This document shows, piece after piece, positions 11,148-21,983 of a DNA stretch of 64,000 nucleotides. The first letter of the stretch is position 1; each line of letters begins with the position of its first letter. The stretch is from contig SAXG01000057.1 of assembly GCA_012932865.1 (NCBI GenBank), forward strand, positions 186,001 through 250,000, written 5' to 3'. The translations under genes and the position numbers were made by a program. The notes under the pieces were generated by a model. That model did not search any database. It had not been told where the DNA came from and saw nothing but the letters and a program-made list of their open reading frames with translations. Origin of the DNA: Amylostereum areolatum. Its lineage: Eukaryota; Basidiomycota; Agaricomycetes; Russulales; Stereaceae.

Positions 11148-13784
11148 CTATTTATCCACCTCGAGAACGGCACCGTGTGACATCCCGAGGTTGCGCGCGC
11201 GAGGATTGAAAAAAAGGTCGATGTTTCCCAAAGGTTGGAGAATGGCGTGCCTATGCAGCGTTAAGAGTCAGTTTGACGAAGTGAAAAGGCTTTGCAAACA
11301 GCACTCACTTCTGTTTGACGTGTTCTATCGCCTCCGCTTCGCACATCCAACGCGGTCCTGTGCGCTTCATGCGACAGTGACAACAGCCCCACGCGAACTT
11401 CCCGGTAATTCTCTTTTCGAATGGCAGTATGTCCGTCAATTCTTCCTTCGTTGACACGCGGAAAAAATCAACGCGCTCTCCAGCAGGATGGTCCTTGCGC
11501 ACGTGGTCTACCTGTGTAAGAATAAGAACGGGAGGCTCAGATACCCCTGCGCTGTGGCGAGATACGGAAAGATCGAACCATATCTCTCCATCGAAAAGTC
11601 ATATGGCCAAATGCAGCACGTCCTTCAACGCTGAAGTTCGTCGGTCGACATTCATTGCAGATGAACCGGACAACCATGTCGTCCAGCTGTACCGCAGTTG
11701 TGGTCTTCTCATCCAAACCCAACATCGACAAGATAACTTGCACAGTTTCCCGGAGGCGTTCGCTAAATGCGATACTCGACAGTGGGGCTTCCGAGGACAT
11801 GAAGAGCGTTTCTTGTGGCATGGATGCCAACGCGTCTGCTCCAAACCACGCAACCTTGGTTTGCATGCTATATCTTGTTTCCGAAGCCGGTGCTAGGAAC
11901 GTCGCCGTCGCCAATTCCAGCGCATCCAAGCTATCGTCATTTATGGCAATTGAGTCGCTCGGCATGCCATCCAAACGCGGAAGCAAGGCCAAAAGTTGTC
12001 TCTTGCGAGAGACAACTGCTTCACGCGCAGACTCCAGTGCAGCCTCGAGAGCTTTCTTTGCGTCGGCACGCCAATCATCGCCGATCTCCGGTATGTCTGT
12101 CTTGATGATGGTTTGAATGGACGGGATGTCAACGCAATGGTCTTCTGAAGGGATGAGGGGAAATTCCGTGGGCCGGAGCGTCTGGATGATCTCAGCGTAG
12201 AGATCAAGGACAGCTTTGCGACGTGCTAGTACGCGGTCGGTCCTTCCTTGCGCGTCTTGTTTTTCTCTTGCCTCCAACATGGCAGGCTCCAAAATGGGGA
12301 GAATGCGTGTCCAGACTACGGAAAGACGTTGATGTTGATTAGTTTCGCATGTATACAGTTAGGACACGATCGAGCCTACCCTTCTCTGTGAGCGGCCTGC
12401 TCACGCAAACCTCCTTGTGCGAGCTGACCTTGCTCTCGAGCCATTCTTGGTCCGTGTAGCCCATCTCCATAAAACGCCGTTTGATGCTGTAGGTCCTACG
12501 ATGAGACAAGAGCTCTAATTCAAGATAGACATCGTGGTGCACTTACTTGTCTCTACGCTCGTTGCATGCGTCGCGTAGCTCATCCTTGCGCTCCTTGAGT
12601 GTTTCTTCTTGCCATTCATTGCATATTTTGACGTGCTGTATTTCCGCATTGTCAACAGAAATATCCACAAGAGAGTCAAAAGCGAATGCGTACATTTTTA
12701 TGCTCAGACAGCTGTTTCTTTTTCAGGTCTACCAGACTGGAGATCACGACTCTTAAACCCTCCTTGTCACTGTCTTTGATGTCCGCGCACTTCTCTGTTA
12801 CTTCCCGGATAAGCGCATGAGCGGCTGACTTATCGCAAAGATTGGTGCGGCAGTCTTTGGGTGCTGCAAATCAGTTCATCAGCAACGGGCGGAGATACAT
12901 GCGTCACCCGTATACTTACGGGTCATCGTCGGTAGTAGATAATCGAAGGCATTGCAAAATCCAGCCCGCACAAAAAACAATGGTGCCTGGATGCTTCTGC
13001 AAGAAACTATCCTGAAGACGCCGTATGAAGAAGATGACTTCAATTGCATAGGATGAGTAGATGGACGCACTCTGTTTGCAAACATTTCGAGCAAAAGCGC
13101 TTTCGGAACATGAACATAATCTTTGATGTAGTCGATTTACCGCAGGCCTTAGTTAGCGCCGTCAGCGTACGCGCATGAATCAATAAACTGTGATGCTCAC
13201 ACTACAATAGCAACCACCGTAGAGAAGATGTGCCCATTTTCGAGGAGACGTGTCCTTCGGGACAGGAGGGGCCCCTTTAACAAAATTGAATGCCTCTGCC
13301 CACATGGAATCGTATGTAGCGGAGAGCAGGAGCTTTCTGAACGGCTTCGTCGTTCGCGCGAGACGGACAAGGTCTCCTGGGGCGAGGTGTCCGAAGATCT
13401 AATCAAGGTGGCGAACATCGTCAGAAGGCGTCTAGAAAATGCCCATAGGGAGCGAACGCACATCAAATAGGATATCCAAGGGCATTTCCGGAAGGTTGCT
13501 TAGTTTGCCCTTCTTCCTACGTGCAACCGGTTGCGATGATTCGGTATTCCGGGAGTCGTCTTTCTTTACACGTTTCTTCGGGCGACGAGCTGTACGTTCG
13601 TGTTGTAAACGTCAGAATGAAACCACTCGGAGTTTTATGATGTCCGCGTGATAAACTTACTTTTCACTTTGGGCTCTATCTCCAGCTCGCTGCCAGAGTC
13701 ATCGCTCCCGTCCGAAATCGTTGACAAGTTGCGTTTCCCAGTGTGAGGGAGCTTTCCCGTTCTTGTTCTGGTGGATACGGACAT
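11148..13784 (-). CDS. F-box protein, tandem copy 2
   Basis: Paralogue of the gene at 8257-10871, in the same orientation and with matching exon order. It starts at 13782-13784 (MSVSTRTRTGKLPHTGKR) with an acidic leader, then the F-box LPEMPLDILFD and IFGHLAPGDLVRLARTTKPF. The Cys segment reads ACGKSTTSKIMF and FCSKCLQTE. Central parts read WQEETLKERKDELRDACN, MEMGYTDQEW and VSRPLTEKG. An exon of about 250 codons follows (EPAMLEAREKQDAQ onward). The tail is KFAWGCCHCRMKRTGPRWMC and ends GAVLEVDK, stop at 11148. No frame break was found, which makes it the reference copy. It probably recruits substrates to an SCF ligase; the substrates are unknown. Confidence 0.85.
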
Positions 13785-13836
13785 AAAAAGAGATCAGACT
13801 ATATGAGAGTTACGGCCTGGAAGGTAGAGGGAAGGT

Positions 13837-13864
13837 GGTGGTGGTGGTGGTGGTGATGGTGATG
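13837..13864 (+). repeat. GGT triplet microsatellite
   Basis: Nine or so GGT/GAT triplets in a row, just upstream of F-box copy 2. Confidence 0.8.
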
Positions 13865-13879
13865 CTTATGGGAGGTGTT

Positions 13880-13943
13880 GTCGGGCGTTGGAAACAACGC
13901 GTCGAACATTTCCCACGGTAGGACAATAGAAAGAGTCACGTGT
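13880..13943 (-). promoter_or_regulatory. Conserved upstream element of F-box copy 2
   Basis: It matches the block at 10972-11034 nearly base for base in its core (GTCGGGCGTTG, AACGCGTC, TTTCCCACGGTAGG, GTCACGTG). It sits at the same distance, about 100-160 bases, from its own start codon. Conservation exceeds that of the surrounding non-coding DNA. Confidence 0.6.
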
Positions 13944-14288
13944 ATACTCTGCACTCCGAGAGCAACGTCGATATTTTCGATCTGGTTGTAGTTCGTCGGT
14001 TACCAGTGACTGGTGACGCACGTAATACGCCATGGATGCATACGTAGTTCAAAATCTGTCTCCTTGTTTGCGCAGAATACTTGACAGCACCACTTTATCT
14101 ACCCAACAGCGCTCGCTACAACGTTCTTGCGTGCCGCCGCCGCATCGACGCTTGAGATCGTTCTGCACAGTTGGAATTCAAAGACGGCGTCTGATGCCGT
14201 CGTATTATAGGGGTGTAGGTTGTACGTGTATATATCGTGCAGAGCACGTATTATAAGTAGAGAGATAACAAAGAAAATGTAAGGATAC
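13944..14288. other. Gap between minus-strand genes
   Basis: I see no supported feature apart from ordinary flanking DNA. Confidence 0.4.
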
Positions 14289-16175
14289 TTAGATTATAGG
14301 GTAGTACCTCGACTTTGAGTAGGCCGTAGTGCAGGCGCTTCTAGTACGATTTTGTGTCAAATTTTCTGCGAACAGTCCTTCTCCGGAAACGAATAGCACC
14401 TCCATTGTCGTTCTGGATATGGCCGTCAGATCCCTTCCAATCAAGAACAAGATACACACACCTATCGACCGGTTGAACTGTACGAACAGTCCATCCTCGG
14501 TAACCGACACCGATACTGGTACGCTTCTCTGGTCTGGACTCACTTCATTTTCATCGTCCTCTGGAATCACAAAACGTCTCTCCACGAACGGCATTCCCAC
14601 TGTGACCGGCGCCGCAAAGAGCGTCTCCAGACTCGCACCCTCTCCTCCTGACGGGTTTTCTAGAAGCGGGGATACACGCGCAGGATGAAAGTCGTACACC
14701 GTGATTCGTCTTTCCCGGCTCGGATCGTGCATCGTCGACTGGTCCCAGTCCGCGACGCGCATCGAGGCTGGCCGTGAGAAGAAGTTGAAGGAAGACAGGT
14801 TGGGGACCATAAGACGCGCGTGAGCGGGGGCCCATTCCTCCCATAGAATCCCAGTCGGCGGGCGCTGGATATTCTTCGGAGAGGAAGAGAGTCCATCGAG
14901 GTAGCTCGAGAGGGTGGACGACACGAAGAGCTTGAAATGCCTATAATGGTCGGCGTCCGCCCACGGTTCCTCGTCTTTGCACTCCATGTTGAAGGACAGA
15001 AGCCAGTCGTCGACCTGGCGAGTCGAGGTGGCGGTGATGCTGATTGGCGCAAGTCGAGAGGGTGGAAAAGGAGCTTCAGTGCGTGAAACGGCCGATCGAA
15101 GTGTAATATTGGCGTGGAGGGGTGGAAGATGGAGGGAATAGCGAGCCATGGGATGGGACTGGGCATTGCGTTGCAAGGAACGGAACGGGTACACCATTAG
15201 GGTGGGAGTGCTTGTGCCGGTTGGAATATATATAATGTATCTGTCATCAAGGAAGCAGGCGTCGGACGTGCAATCGGGGATGGGTAGGCTCTGGAGCGAT
15301 TGTCAGTGGTTGAAAGTGTGAGAAGAACGCGAGCCTCACCATCTCTATCTCCCCCGTTTTCCAGTTGATAACCATAATCTCGCCCGCGCCCATGGACCTT
15401 TCCCGTAGCATGAACTTGTATATGCAGATGTAAGCGCCGTAGATGTTGCAGAGCCTTCGAAAGGACTGGTGGCTTTCGGCCTGGAATCGGCTGGTGGAAG
15501 CGAGAGGATGGGGCCTTCCTGTACGAAGAGAGAGAATGTGGAAGGTATTTCCACCCAACGACGTAACCCTGCGTGGCAGTCAGCCCTCACGATGGATAAG
15601 AAGACGAATGGAGGACGCACGAAGATTTCTGGAGGGCGAGGAGCAAATCTTGCGCAGGGTCCATGACCATGGTCGCGACGTTGAACCCAAGGTCAACATC
15701 CCAACGTTCCTCTTCGACTCCAAGCACCCGTACAGGCAACCGCCGCACCGCCAAGCTCGTCGTCTCTGGCCCCTTGCTGTGGGCCCAAAATCCTTGTGCG
15801 AGAGCTGATACCCACAGTGGATGGGGCTCAGTCGTCATCGCGGATACGCACTCCAACCGACGGTCCCCGCCACTCCGTGCCCAGGCCGCCGCATACATGC
15901 CGATTCCGGCAAGCCTATCACAGACAGAGCTGCGGTTCGCGATGTCATCTTGGAGCCCATTGGCGGCAAGGGCTGCAACATATCGTTGAAGGACACAGTG
16001 AGCAATCGCCCAAAGCTTGTGACAGGTCTAGACGCTTGTCAATCGAGAGCAGAAGGAGCAGAAAGGTATGACGCACTGCTCTACAGGCGAGGAGCGTCTT
16101 CGCGTCCAGGGATTCGACGACCTCCATGACGAGTTCCGTGGGAAGGAGGAATAAGGATGACGTGGATGTCGACAT
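14289..16175 (-). CDS. F-box protein, third type
   Basis: The start at 16173-16175 gives MSTSTSSLFLLPTELVMEVV followed by LDAKTLLACRAV, an N-terminal F-box that should bind Skp1. Splicing then leads through AALAANGLQDDIANRSSVCD and RLAGIGMYAAAWA, then an exon with HPLWVSALAQGFWAHSKGP and RWDVDLGFNVATMVMDPAQD. A further exon carries FRRLCNIYGAYICIYKF. The last exon runs to the stop at 14289 (WLLSFNMECKDEEPWADADH; RITVYDFHPARVSPLLE). The body resembles the beta-strand-rich C-terminal regions of agaricomycete F-box proteins rather than leucine-rich repeats. The substrate is unknown. The reading frame is open upstream of the chosen ATG, so a longer N-terminus is possible. Confidence 0.75.
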
Positions 16176-16571
16176 CTTTTGTAGAAGGACGATGGGGTGG
16201 TGGAGGGTAGTCTGGGGTCGACGAATTGGACTGGCACTTATATCTGTCCTTGTGGGCGAAACCGGCAACCGAAGGAGATGAAACACGTCGAAGAGATCTG
16301 ATAATGTCTCAGGCTTGATCGACAACCCAGCCCTGGGGCCTATCTGAGTCGATGGATTTGCACCCGTACGCAGAACCAGGCCCGAGGCTGGCCAAACCGT
16401 GCATAGGCTTTTAGCTATTTCAGCCCAGCCACAGTCCATCGACCATCTGGCGTCAAGTGACAGCGTCCTGCATTCAAATGTAGGTAAGATTTACAAGGGA
16501 AACTCGAACATGAAACGCATACATCAGGCGGACCCCCTCTTTTTCTTCTGCATTTCAAAGCAGCGCGCGGA

Positions 16572-18389
16572 TTATCTGAACACCCCAGCGATGAAACCGT
16601 TGTTCGCATAGTAGCCTCTGACCTTCAAGGGCTCCACGATTAGCACTTCGGCTACCCCACGGATTGGGTCCTCCCAGCGGCAAAAGGTTTGCACCGGAAG
16701 CCTTGAGTAGCGCTGCGTCTACGCCAGCCTCCTCCCTCTGATAAGACTGTCATACCAACGTATGAGCGGGACGATGACGAGGGCACGGGAACATTTGCGT
16801 ACCGTGAATACCGTAGGTATTTTCATGTCCACAAGAAGCTTGATGGTAGGACGCCACGACGCGGTTTCTTCACTTCCGCAACCGGAATTGAAAGCAATGG
16901 CCAGGTCTGGGGCGACGAATCGTGTCCCGGATCGTTGGACAAACGTATGATAAGGTCTGGAATAATTGAAGCACGCTGAGTGTGTTGCACAAGAGGTGGA
17001 AGAATTGATGCATACGTGGGATGAAAGATACAGCTACGCTTGCGACGGGAGCGAGTACATGACCTGAAGGACGATACGTGAGAAAACGTAAAGCAGACCG
17101 CCTCAAGCTACTCACGGACAAGTGTCCATATTGATAGAACGTTCGCCTCGGATTCCATGGTTTGCAAGCTCGGGACCGCAAAGGACGAGCTGGAACGACG
17201 TACATGTGAGAACACACCCAACAAAGAAATGGCAGTAAACCTACTTGAAGGCTCTTCACGGCCGGCAAACGGTGCATGATCTCTTCAAAAAGCGACGAGT
17301 GCATAACCTCCTTCTGGCTTGCCCCGACTGACCTGAGAAAGGGAGCATGGCGAGAAGTCAGCTCAAGCTATAGAGGTAATTGGGCGTGACGTACGTGGAT
17401 GATCAATGTGTCCTTCGTCGCCCATGCATTGTCCTCGTTTATGCACTCAAGTCCCCATAGAATAGTCATGGGGAAAAGACAGAAGGTCTGACGCCAGCCG
17501 CACGAACGAGTCAGGCCCGGGTAGGTCGCGAGGAAGGTCGTCGACGAACGCGCTCATCCAATCCTTTCCTACCAGAGACTCCCAGGCCTGTTTGGTGCGT
17601 TCGGGGGCCCAAGAAAACTCGTCCTCTTGGCCACCTTGAAGGAGCTCTTTGTGCACAAGGTCAATGAATATGTGACTGTTGATAGTGCATTGGGTGAGGA
17701 AGGTCGGGGAGTCCGGGTCAGGAAACTCTTGGTGGATACGCTTGCCAAAGTCGCGGTGGGCGTCACTGGAAACGTTCCATCTTCAGTCGTGCGGCGGTGA
17801 ACGACGGGGGTGAAGGACTGACGAGCAGAAAAAAGTGATATTGCACGATGGACATGGTCGAAGGGCGCTGGTTGTTGATGTGGTGGAAGGTGCGGCTCGA
17901 ACTTCGAAATCCGAACGAGAACTGTGGATGCATATGAGAATAAATATGGCTGCAGGGCATGGCTACGCACCAAACCAAACAACGAGGCTCGAACGCGACC
18001 AAATTTCTCTCGGGGATGGTCAACGGCCTGTTGAGCCGATCCTGCATGAGCGCGATCCTAGCATGTACTTGGCCTTCCGCGCGTTCGTTCAAAACATGCG
18101 TGTCCTCGGTCGGCGCAAGTGGAGGATCGTCTTCGGAAAGGGCTGAGTCCGTCGCCTTGTGAGCGGCGCAAAACTGTTTGTGGGCCTTCCAATCGGCTTT
18201 TTGGCACTCTACAACGCGATGAACAACGAGTAGCGACGATAATGTAGGAGACGTACCTGGACTGTCATAGCTGACACGACGACACCTTGAGCAACGCTGG
18301 AGTGGTAGATTGCTCTTCGAGCAATGGTAACAAGCCTGGTGGACGTTGGCGAGGTAAGGGGGTACGCGTTGAAAGTTCCGTTTATCCAT
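16572..18389 (-). CDS. MSS51-like MYND zinc-finger protein
   Basis: The start at 18387-18389 (MDKRNFQRVPPYLANVHQAC) leads straight into a MYND finger: CYHCSKSNLPLQRCSRC, then after an intron VECQKADWKAHKQFC. The C-terminal half matches the domain found behind MYND in MSS51-type proteins: PMTILWGLECINE, LVLCGPELANHGIRG, MDTCPSCTRSRRK, RFVAPDLAIAFNSGCG, WRPTIKLLVDMKIPTVFT and VRGYYANNGFIAGVFR, ending at 16572. Yeast Mss51 activates COX1 translation in mitochondria; many fungal relatives have no known role. Two apparent one-base excesses lie near 17493 and 16650. A local stop at 17447 is an effect of the first. The family call is good; a mitochondrial role is only inferred. Confidence 0.7.
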
Positions 18390-18670
18390 GTTTTGAGAGA
18401 TTTTTGCGAGGATATCCTCTCACGTTGTACGGGTGAAAAACTTGGAAGTAGCGGATGCTGGAAGCTTGAAGCTTGAACCACGAAATGAACCGAGAAAGTG
18501 TACTATACGGTCAAACAAACGTCGCGCCAACTGATCCGCTGCCCGTGCCAGGGACTTGGATGCTCCATATTCCCACGCCTACTTACTTTTGCAACGTCGT
18601 CTTGCTCGCGCGGGGTGTGGATATCGCATTATAATGTCGTTTCAGAGGGCTTTACTACACGCAAAAATGA

Positions 18671-20816
18671 TCAAGGGAATGCGTCCATATCTTCGTACGG
18701 CATATCACCGTTCCGATCCCGCCACAGCTGGTCGACAGTCCTGTTCAAGTCATACTCCACCTCGACTGGCCTTCCACTCTGCTTCCGACTGTTCAATGCG
18801 ATCTCGAGTTTCTTCCGGTGCGGGTCGGTCTTCTTCTTCGCCGCGAGCGGGCGCGCAAATGTAATGCGCTCGAGCACGGGAAGGAACAACTGCTTCATGC
18901 TGCCTGCACCCGATGTGCCCGACGGGACCATGGTGAAGCCGCCGAGCGAGCGTACGAACTCGTCGCCCCAAGCCTCGCTGAGGACGACGTGCCTCACATA
19001 AAATGCCCGACCAAAGATAGCGCACCACTGCTCGGCTGTTGGAGCGCTAGTCTGAACCGCGACCTGGGGTGATTCGGCATGAACGGACTCAGAGATGTAA
19101 AGCTCAGAGATCTGCGAGAAATCGACGAAACGGTATGCATCTAGCGGTGCAGCGCCAGTATACCATTTTGCCCGTGTCTCGAGGCCAAAGAATCGCCGCG
19201 ATAAAGGTTTGCCGTCTTGAGGACGGGACTCGAACACGAGGCCACGGTGGTGCAGCAAGAGACGCCTCGGGGAGGACGGTTGCAAGACGCAGTTGAATGC
19301 TTTACATATGGGGTCGAGGTCCATGAGGGCGCCGGGAGTGTGATAAAGGTGGACGGCCGTGTGCGGTGGAACAGCCGTGTTGTATACCAAGCTATTGCTT
19401 AAGCTGTGACACGACCGGAGGTCGAAACGCGCGACTGTGGGCGGGATGACGAGCAGCTCAAAGCCAATCAAAATGTCTCCATAGTTGCGTTCTTCCGTGA
19501 AGATAAGGTACCGGAGACGGGGTGTGTTGAAGAGAATCGAGTTGAGGATCCCTATTGTGTCTGTCGGGAGGGGCCGGTTGATAATGAGTTCGAGACAGGT
19601 GAGGTTGGTGTAGAGGGTGAAGTTGGGTGGGAGCGTGAGCGCTCCTCGGATGGTAAGCCAGTTGAGAGGCCGGGCGTCGAGTGAAAGGGGGGAGGCCTCG
19701 CGAAGAGCGTCGATCCAATAAAAGTCGAGGTACCTGAGGGATGACATGTTTGCCAGCACCGAGACGAAAAGTTCGATGATAGGGTGAAAGAGTTCCGGAT
19801 TTGCACCGTCGTCCAAGCGAAGGCAGCGTATGCGAGATACATGAGGGGGAGACAGACAGAAATTGAGTGCCTCCAACGTTTTGTCCTTGTACTTGGGGGA
19901 AATGCGGATCGAAACGTCCAAAGGGGAGGACGCAGAGCGAGAGATAAACTCCGCGATCCACTTCATTGGTGTGTACTGCGTCTGATGCGATATTTGCCCA
20001 ACGTCTATAAGAGTCCACAGGTTCGAATACGAGAGCGCAATCTGCAATGGGACAGCGAAGTCAATAAAAGCCGAAGGGATTGCTCGAATCAAAACAGGAC
20101 ATACCCCTCGGAGGCGACGACAAACGTGGATGGCGTTCATCCATCCCAGCCTCTCCACTCGTCTGCGAACTCTACCGTCTTCACGGTCGGCGATTGTATC
20201 GGCTGGGGCAGGGTGTGAATCATTTTGTCCGTTTGTTTCGCCAGGTTGGTTCACAATTTCGACATCGACGTCCATCGTTTCTTCGCCGCCCGCCTCCGAG
20301 GCATCCAAGTCCTCGCCGGCCATATCGACGACTCCGACGACCATCTCGTCACCGCCGCCCACCGTCTCTTCGTCTTCCAGGCCATCTTCGGCCTCTCCCA
20401 CCGTCGTCTCGTTCGCAAGCATTGGAAAGAAAAGATCGGGTGCCAGAGTGATGTCCTCGGTCGTCGCGCCTTCGACCTCGCCACCCATTAGCTCCGGATC
20501 TGGCATCTCGAAATCCGTAGGCGACACGGCGCGAAGACAGAGTAATATTTCCTCGATGATCTCCCCGGGAAGGACGAGAAAGGGGGCGGCTCCATTCCAA
20601 CATGTTGTGGAAGCATACGATACGCTTTCGCGGGCAGAGGCTTCATCATCTAGCATCGGAAACGTATTCATGCATGGCGAAATGAGAAAAAAGGTTCGTG
20701 GGTGCCAGAAAAGTGCCAGGAAAGGAAGCATACTGCCACATGGTCAGTCAGACACAACGTGTAGGGAGATATGGTGAGACTCACCCTGAAGAGATAGATT
20801 CTGGCAATGGTTCCAT
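18671..20816 (-). CDS. F-box/LRR-like protein, large
   Basis: A likely first exon encodes MEPLPESISSG (ATG at 20814-20816). The main exon continues with a degenerate F-box (FLVLPGEIIEEILLCL) split by an insert of about 110 acidic residues rich in E, D and G. Then come the F-box remainder (RLGWMNAIHVCRRLRG), an in-frame intron of about 60 bases, and SNLWTLIDVG. The remaining 450 residues hold irregular leucine-rich repeats (ISRIRCLRLDDGANPELFHP; LRYLDFYWIDALREA; RLRYLIFTEERNYGDI), ending at 18671. The LRR-like part should bind substrate and the F-box Skp1. If the upstream exon is wrong, the first in-frame ATG is at 20731. Confidence 0.8.
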
Positions 20817-21204
20817 ACTGTACATGTTTAGTGGGGGGTTATGGATGGATGAAGGCTGAAGGTTTAGATGGCAAGGGTTGGGGTTGGTGGAGGATGGGCG
20901 AAGACATGGGGATAGAAAGATCATTTATATACGCCAAAGCCTCAAAACCAACCACATTGTTCCTCGAAACTGCTATTGTGGCGGTTTCCAGCGCCGCTTC
21001 TTGTGACCTCGCTGCGCAATACTTGTGGCCATTGTGCGAATAACAATGCAGACGTCAAAGAGCATGCATTGAGCCGCCGCGTACTCTGAACTGGAGGAAG
21101 TTTGAGAAAACACGGCCAAGTGAACTTGAACTTCGAAGTTCAAGCAGTCCGGACTCCGAGCTGAGTGCCGACGGTGACCGGTGACGCGCCCGGCCTTCCC
21201 CTAT
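20817..21204. other. Upstream region of the large F-box gene
   Basis: It includes a TATATAA-like box on the minus strand near 20928 and a perfect 20 bp palindrome at 21125-21144. No gene is supported. Confidence 0.4.
20925..20935 (-). promoter_or_regulatory. TATA-like box of the large F-box gene
   Basis: The minus-strand sequence reads GCGTATATAAATG about 110 bases upstream of the ATG at 20816, supporting that start over the one at 20731. Confidence 0.45.
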
Positions 21205-21815
21205 CACCGGGGGCATTAAGTGGTAATCTGCATCCTTAGATAAGCTGGAGAACGGTTTGAAGTATCGCCTTTCCAACGGCTGGAGGCCGGGCCTAGAGAT
21301 ACCGAGAACAATATCTTTGTGTTAGATCCCAATCAAAGCTAGTAGGTACTCAGAATGACTTATTTACAATTGATGATGACCATCTCCTGCTGAGCAGTTG
21401 CAAATAAGATATTTGCATGGTGTGGGCATGCTGTGTGAACATCTTATTTGCAAGACCTTCTCCGGAGAAAGGGCAAAGCAATCTCAAAGACATCCTTTCC
21501 ACCTCGTGGCCGATGATACGAGAACAACTTATTTGCAAGACCTCATCCGAAGAAAGGACAAAGCAATCTCAAATATATCATTTCCACCTCGTGGCTGATG
21601 CTACGCGAACATCTTATTTGCGACTGCTCGGCGGGAGATGTCCATCATCAGTTGTAAATAGGTTGTTCTAAGTACCTACTAGCCTTAGTTGGGATCTAGC
21701 ACAAAAATATTATTCTTGACACCTCCAGGCCCGGCCTCCAGCCGTTGGAAAGGTGATACTTCAAACCGTTCTCCAGCTTATCTAAGGATGCAGATTACCA
21801 CTTAATGCCCCCGGT
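21205..21815. mobile_element. Foldback/MITE-like element with 205 bp inverted arms
   Basis: The left arm (21205-21410) and right arm (21611-21815) are near-perfect reverse complements, starting CACCGGGGGCATTAAGTGG and ending with the matching complement. A TAT triplet flanks both ends (21202-21204 and 21816-21818) and could be a target-site duplication. The centre holds two 85 bp direct repeats, 21437-21521 and 21522-21606, each beginning GAACA-CTTATTTGCAAGAC; a third unit begins at 21607 and merges into the right arm. No transposase is encoded, so it would be non-autonomous. The superfamily cannot be settled from the ends alone. Confidence 0.85.
21437..21606 (+). repeat. Two tandem 85 bp units inside the foldback element
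   Basis: The units share most positions, including AAAGCAATCTCAAA and TTTCCACCTCGTGGC, and differ by scattered substitutions without length change. Confidence 0.85.
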
Positions 21816-21983
21816 GTATCCGGCTTTATACCTGCCTTTTATGGCAACTACCGGCGCCATCTCGGGGGCTGATTGCTTACTTACAAGCTGTTCTCTTGCT
21901 TAACTTACGCCATCATCTCCGTCGTCGCCTGCCTCCTTCTCGTCGTCGCCCGCCTCTTTCTCGTCGTCGTACAGCCGTCGTCG

